DNA of 64,000 nucleotides from Jiangella endophytica (GTDB taxonomy: Bacteria > Actinomycetota > Actinomycetes > Jiangellales > Jiangellaceae): the NCBI RefSeq assembly GCF_003427025.1, contig NZ_QVAI01000011.1, positions 124,001-188,000 of the forward strand, given 5' to 3'. Below are positions 61,157-64,000 of this stretch, piece by piece; position 1 is the stretch's first letter; each line of letters opens with the position of its first letter. Both the position numbers and the translations under genes were made by a program. Below the pieces are notes generated by a model, which ran no database searches, was not told where the DNA came from, and saw only the letters and a program-made list of their open reading frames with translations.

Positions 61157-61900
61157 ATGCGGACCGTCGGCGTCGACCTGAGCGCGGAACCGGCCGGCAC
61201 GGCCGTGGCGACGATCCAGTGGGCCGGCGGCGCCGCCGTCGTGACCGCACTGGCCGAGAAGGCCGACGACGCGGTCATCATCGAGGCGATCGCGGGCGCG
61301 GACAAGAGCGGCATCGACTGCCCGTTCGGCTGGCCGTTGCCGTTCGTCGAGTTCGTGTCCGGCCACCGCGACGGACACGTGTCGGGCCACCCGACGCTCG
61401 AGGGGCGCGACTGGCGGCGCGAGCTGGCCAACCGCCGCACCGACGAGGTCGTGCGCGAGGCGACCGGGCTCATCCCGCTCAGTGTCGCGGCCGATCGCAT
61501 CGGACACGCGGCGTTCCGGTGCGCCTGGCTGCTGGCCCAGCTCGCCCGCCGCGGGCTCGACGTCCATCGCGCGGGGAGCGGCACCGTCGCCGAGGTGTAC
61601 CCGGCCGCGTCGCTGAAGGTCTGGGGGCTACGGCACCGCGGCTACAAAGGCACCGCGAACCGGCCGGCCCGCGAGGGGCTGGTGACGGCGCTGCGCGAGG
61701 CCGCACCGTGGCTGGACCTCGGCCCGTACGACGACACCTGCCGGCGGTCCGACCACGCGTTCGACGCGGTCGTCGCGGCGCTCAGCGCGCGGGCGGCGGC
61801 GCTGCGGCTGGTCTCGGCGCCCGAGGGCGAGCAGGTCGAGAAGGCGCGGGTCGAGGGCTGGATCGCCGTCCCGGAGTGCGGGCTCGACGACCTGCGCTAA
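61157..61900 (+). CDS. DUF429-domain protein
   Basis: A 247-residue protein with the RNase H-like fold: TVGVDLSAEPAGTAVATIQW is strand 1 with the conserved aspartate, KSGIDCPFGWPLPFVEFVSGH the second, and TVAEVYPAASLKVWGL plus DHAFDAVVAALSARAA the later acidic sites. DUF429 proteins are predicted nucleases of unknown role. Its TAA overlaps the TAG of the convergent AraC gene in CTAA at 61897-61900. Confidence 0.87.
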   Translation: MRTVGVDLSAEPAGTAVATIQWAGGAAVVTALAEKADDAVIIEAIAGADKSGIDCPFGWPLPFVEFVSGHRDGHVSGHPTLEGRDWRRELANRRTDEVVREATGLIPLSVAADRIGHAAFRCAWLLAQLARRGLDVHRAGSGTVAEVYPAASLKVWGLRHRGYKGTANRPAREGLVTALREAAPWLDLGPYDDTCRRSDHAFDAVVAALSARAAALRLVSAPEGEQVEKARVEGWIAVPECGLDDLR

Positions 61901-62688
61901 CGGCGCCGCCGGCCGCCCGGGGTGTGCCCGAACTCCTTGCCGTACGCCGCCACGAACGCCGACGGGCTGGCATAGCCGACCTGCCGTGCCACCCGCGTGA
62001 CCGGCTCGGTCTCCAGCAGCACCCGGGCCGCGCGCAGCCGCAACTGCGCGCGGTAGCGGCGGTACGACGTGCCGAACTCGCGGCGGAAGTCGCGCTGCAA
62101 CGTCGTCACGCTGGTGTGCAGCCGCGCCGCCCACTCCTCCAGCCGGGTGTCGTCGCCGGGGTCGTGCGCCAGCGCCCGCGCGACCGTCGCGGCGAGGCCG
62201 GCGCCGGCCACGGGCCGCCCGGGCAGCTCGTCCGCCGACGCGCCGAGGCCGGCGAGGATCCGCGCCCGCGCCGCCAGCGCCCGTTCCTCGTCGTGGCCGG
62301 GCCGGGCGATCATCCGCAGCGACCGGCCCGCCTCCGCGTCGACGGCGACGGCACCGGCCCGCAGGTCGCCCAGCGCCGGCGGCACCTCGCGCAGGCACAC
62401 CCGGTAGACCAGCTCGCCGCCAGTGACGCGCACCTCGTGGCTCACGGCCCGCTGCACCCAGAACGCCTCCCCCTCGCCGACGAACCGCACGCTCAGCCCA
62501 TGCCGCGCCGTCAGCACGCCGCCGGGCGCCCAGTACAGCTGGTGCAGGAAGTCCTGCCGCCGCTCGCCGAACTCCAGGACGCCGGACGACCGGTACTTGA
62601 GCAGGTAGATGCCGCCCGGGCTGCCGATGCCGTAGCCGTACTCCTCACACCACAGCGGATCGCCCCCGAACCGCTCCGTCAGCGACAC
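61897..62688 (-). CDS. AraC-family transcriptional regulator
   Basis: A 263-residue regulator with an N-terminal cupin-like sensing domain (YLLKYRSSGVLEFGERRQ, then LTARHGLSVRFVGEGEAFWV) and a C-terminal double helix-turn-helix: RLEEWAARLHTSVTTLQRDFRREFGTSYRRYRAQLRLRAARVLLE and VTRVARQVGYASPSAFVAAYGKEFGHTPG. GTG 62688 is preferred because GAGAGG lies seven bases upstream. An ATG at 62745 would place the iron box inside the gene. Divergence from a siderophore-uptake operon suggests it regulates iron acquisition. Confidence 0.87.
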   Translation of the reverse strand: MSLTERFGGDPLWCEEYGYGIGSPGGIYLLKYRSSGVLEFGERRQDFLHQLYWAPGGVLTARHGLSVRFVGEGEAFWVQRAVSHEVRVTGGELVYRVCLREVPPALGDLRAGAVAVDAEAGRSLRMIARPGHDEERALAARARILAGLGASADELPGRPVAGAGLAATVARALAHDPGDDTRLEEWAARLHTSVTTLQRDFRREFGTSYRRYRAQLRLRAARVLLETEPVTRVARQVGYASPSAFVAAYGKEFGHTPGGRRRR

Positions 62689-62724
62689 AAGTTGACCTCT
62701 CGTCGACAGTTCCACCTCGTCCGG

Positions 62725-62743
62725 TAAGGCTAGCCTCACCTGC
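62725..62743. promoter_or_regulatory. Iron box (IdeR/DmdR-type) in the divergent siderophore promoter
   Basis: TAAGGCTAGCCTCACCTGC matches the 19-base actinobacterial iron box (TTAGGTTAGGCTAACCTAA) at about 13 positions and is itself partly palindromic (AGGCTAGCCT). It overlaps TAGCCT (62731-62736), the likely -10 seven bases before ATG 62744. Iron-loaded repressor would thus shut off the siderophore binding protein, and possibly the AraC gene. Confidence 0.75.
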
Positions 62744-63739
62744 ATGCGTACTCTGCTCCTCCCCCTCGTTCTCGTTCTCGCCCTGGTCGCGGCCTGCGGC
62801 GACGACGACGGCGGCAGCGCGAGCTCCGCGTCGCCGGAGTCCGGCGACATCCGCACGTTCGCCGCCGACAACGGCGACATCGACATCCCCGCCGACCCGC
62901 AGCGCGTCGTCGCCACCGGATACGCCGTCCCCGCGCTGATCGAGGCCGACGCGGCGCTGGTCGGCGTCTCGTCGTGGGAGCGCGGGCTGGCCATGATGAC
63001 CGACGAGGACCGGGCGACGTACGAGGAGCTGCCACGGGTCGCCGGCGAGGCGGCGGCGGAGACGGACTACGAGGCGATCGCCGAGCTGCGGCCGGACCTC
63101 ATCGTGCTCGGCATCCCGCAGCCGGTCATGGGCGACATCGACCTCGACTACCTGGAGTCGATCGCCCCTGTCGTCGCGATCGGCCCGACCGTGCCGGACG
63201 CCTGGCGCCAGCTGTCCGAGCGGCAGACCGACGCGGCCGACCGGCTGGAGGACTTCGAGGCGGGCCGGTCGGCCTACGAGGAGCGCGCCGCGGAGCTGGC
63301 CGCGAAGTACGAGGACGCGCTCGCCGGCCTGGAGTTCGGGCACGTCGGCGGCTACGGCGTCGCCGAGGACGGCACGTTCCAGCGCGAGTTCTCGCGGTCG
63401 TGGGGCACGAACATCGCCGAGGACGTCGGCGTCACGTACTACGGCGAGGTGGCCGAAGCGGGCGGCGGAGGGCGGGACGTGTCGGAGTACCCGGCGCTGG
63501 AGCAGATCACCGACAGCCTCGGCGAGGCCGACGCGATCACCTACACCGTCCAGCCGGACGGCACGCCGAACCCGTCGGTGCAGGCGGTCCTCGACTCCGG
63601 GCTGTGGCAGAACCTGCCGGCGGTGCAGGCCGGGCGCGCGTTCCCGATCCGCTACACCGAGGCGTCCACCTACCCGTCGGCGATGTTCACGCTCGACGCG
63701 CTGGACGAAGCCCTCGCGCCGCTGCTGGCGGCCCGATGA
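62744..63739 (+). CDS. Fe-siderophore ABC transporter substrate-binding lipoprotein
   Basis: A 331-residue type III binding protein. The signal peptide ends in lipobox ALVAAC; the mature part begins DIDIPADPQRVVATGYAVPALIEADAALVGVSSW and includes YEAIAELRPDLIVLGIPQ, typical of FecB/DesE-like siderophore binders. No Shine-Dalgarno is present, and the ATG follows an iron box with a -10, so it is probably leaderless and iron-repressed. The siderophore-interacting protein gene overlaps its stop by four bases. Confidence 0.92.
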   Translation: MRTLLLPLVLVLALVAACGDDDGGSASSASPESGDIRTFAADNGDIDIPADPQRVVATGYAVPALIEADAALVGVSSWERGLAMMTDEDRATYEELPRVAGEAAAETDYEAIAELRPDLIVLGIPQPVMGDIDLDYLESIAPVVAIGPTVPDAWRQLSERQTDAADRLEDFEAGRSAYEERAAELAAKYEDALAGLEFGHVGGYGVAEDGTFQREFSRSWGTNIAEDVGVTYYGEVAEAGGGGRDVSEYPALEQITDSLGEADAITYTVQPDGTPNPSVQAVLDSGLWQNLPAVQAGRAFPIRYTEASTYPSAMFTLDALDEALAPLLAAR

Positions 63740-64000
63740 GCGCCGACATCGACCGCAGCGACCCGGGCCCCAAGGTCGCCGCCCACCACCGCTCCGGCAG
63801 CGGGGTCACGCGGATCCCGTACCCGATCGGCGTCCGCAGCGTCGCCGTCCGCCGCCGCGAGCAGGTGACGCCGCGGATGCTGCGCCTGACGCTCGGCGGT
63901 CCGGGCCTGGCCGGTCTGCACACCTACCACGCCGACGACCACGTCAAGATCGTCTTCCCGGACGACGACGGCGTCCTGCGCGCGCCGGTGCCCAACGACC
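63736..64000 (+). CDS. Siderophore-interacting protein (FAD-binding ferric reductase), 5-prime part
   Basis: The first 88 codons, open to the window end. The sequence VRSVAVRRREQVTPRMLRLTLGGPGLAGL followed by YHADDHVKIVFPDDDG is characteristic of the SIP/ViuB FAD-binding domain. These cytoplasmic enzymes reduce ferric iron in imported siderophores to release it. ATGA overlap with the binding protein gene shows they form one operon under the iron box. Confidence 0.9.
   Translation, partial: MSADIDRSDPGPKVAAHHRSGSGVTRIPYPIGVRSVAVRRREQVTPRMLRLTLGGPGLAGLHTYHADDHVKIVFPDDDGVLRAPVPND

Noticed and set aside
62743-62745. AraC start at ATG 62745
   Set aside because: It would put the iron box and -10 of the divergent gene inside the coding region; GTG 62688 has a GAGAGG ribosome site and fits the domain start.

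Overview
This 64 kb window is very GC-rich, with strong third-position G/C, many GTG starts, and 4-base GTGA/ATGA stop-start overlaps inside operons. The gene content (GH15 next to glucose-6-phosphate dehydrogenase, a DUF7144 protein, ECF42-type sigma with DGPF/YCII protein, sugar ABC operons without their own ATPase, leaderless genes) points to a soil-type actinomycete. A Jiangella-like or other non-Streptomyces filamentous actinobacterium is my guess, not something the sequence proves. I see no rRNA, tRNA, transposase, phage gene or CRISPR array; the window reads as a metabolic part of a chromosome with a few repeat-rich gaps.

Layout. 0-14 kb: the tail of a type II NADH dehydrogenase, glucose-6-phosphate dehydrogenase and a DHA2 drug exporter on the plus strand. 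On the minus strand is a tightly coupled run cydA-cydB-GH15-ndh-GMC oxidoreductase, followed by an FAD amine-oxidase-like gene. A large MalT/LAL-type regulator lies upstream of cydA. 14-16.4 kb: two DUF4239 membrane proteins and a DUF7144 membrane protein. 16.5-22 kb: a CitA/CitB-like two-component system divergent from tctCBA, a tripartite tricarboxylate transporter. 22-26.5 kb: VOC protein, YCII/DGPF protein, and an ECF42-type sigma factor read in frame into an alpha/beta hydrolase; then another hydrolase divergent from an HxlR regulator. 26.6-34.8 kb: an alpha-galactoside-type operon (ROK regulator, GH97+NPCBM, binding protein, two permeases, GH36-like enzyme). 34.8-36.1 kb: a gap with a nested palindromic repeat and a coding relic. 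36.1-39.8 kb: a FecCD/BtuC-type ABC importer with a SAM methyltransferase as fourth gene. 39.8-50.9 kb: SdhA/NadB-like flavoprotein with divergent LysR regulator, PPOX protein, epoxide hydrolase divergent from an ArsR-AHSA1-hydrolase operon, argG, a repeat-rich gap holding two more copies of the nested palindrome, and a second regulator/hydrolase pair with DinB and PCD-VOC genes. 50.9-53.8 kb: PhoD phosphatase and a membrane protein with an apparent frameshift. 53.9-59.7 kb: a six-gene coupled operon with the parts of a Van-type peptidoglycan-remodelling locus (VanX-like dipeptidase, racemase, VanC/G-like ligase, acyltransferase-3 membrane protein, histidine kinase, response regulator). 59.7-64 kb: secreted protein, lipoprotein, DUF429 protein, and a divergent AraC regulator / siderophore binding protein / siderophore-interacting protein module behind an iron box.

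The most notable items are the Van-like operon with the two VanT halves as separate genes, the sigma-hydrolase fusion, three copies of a nested palindrome, a tandem unknown operator before the metal/siderophore-methyltransferase operon, and a recurring TAnnnT element 6-7 bases before start codons, implying leaderless transcription of about ten genes. Functions are assigned by reading protein motifs; no database search was possible.
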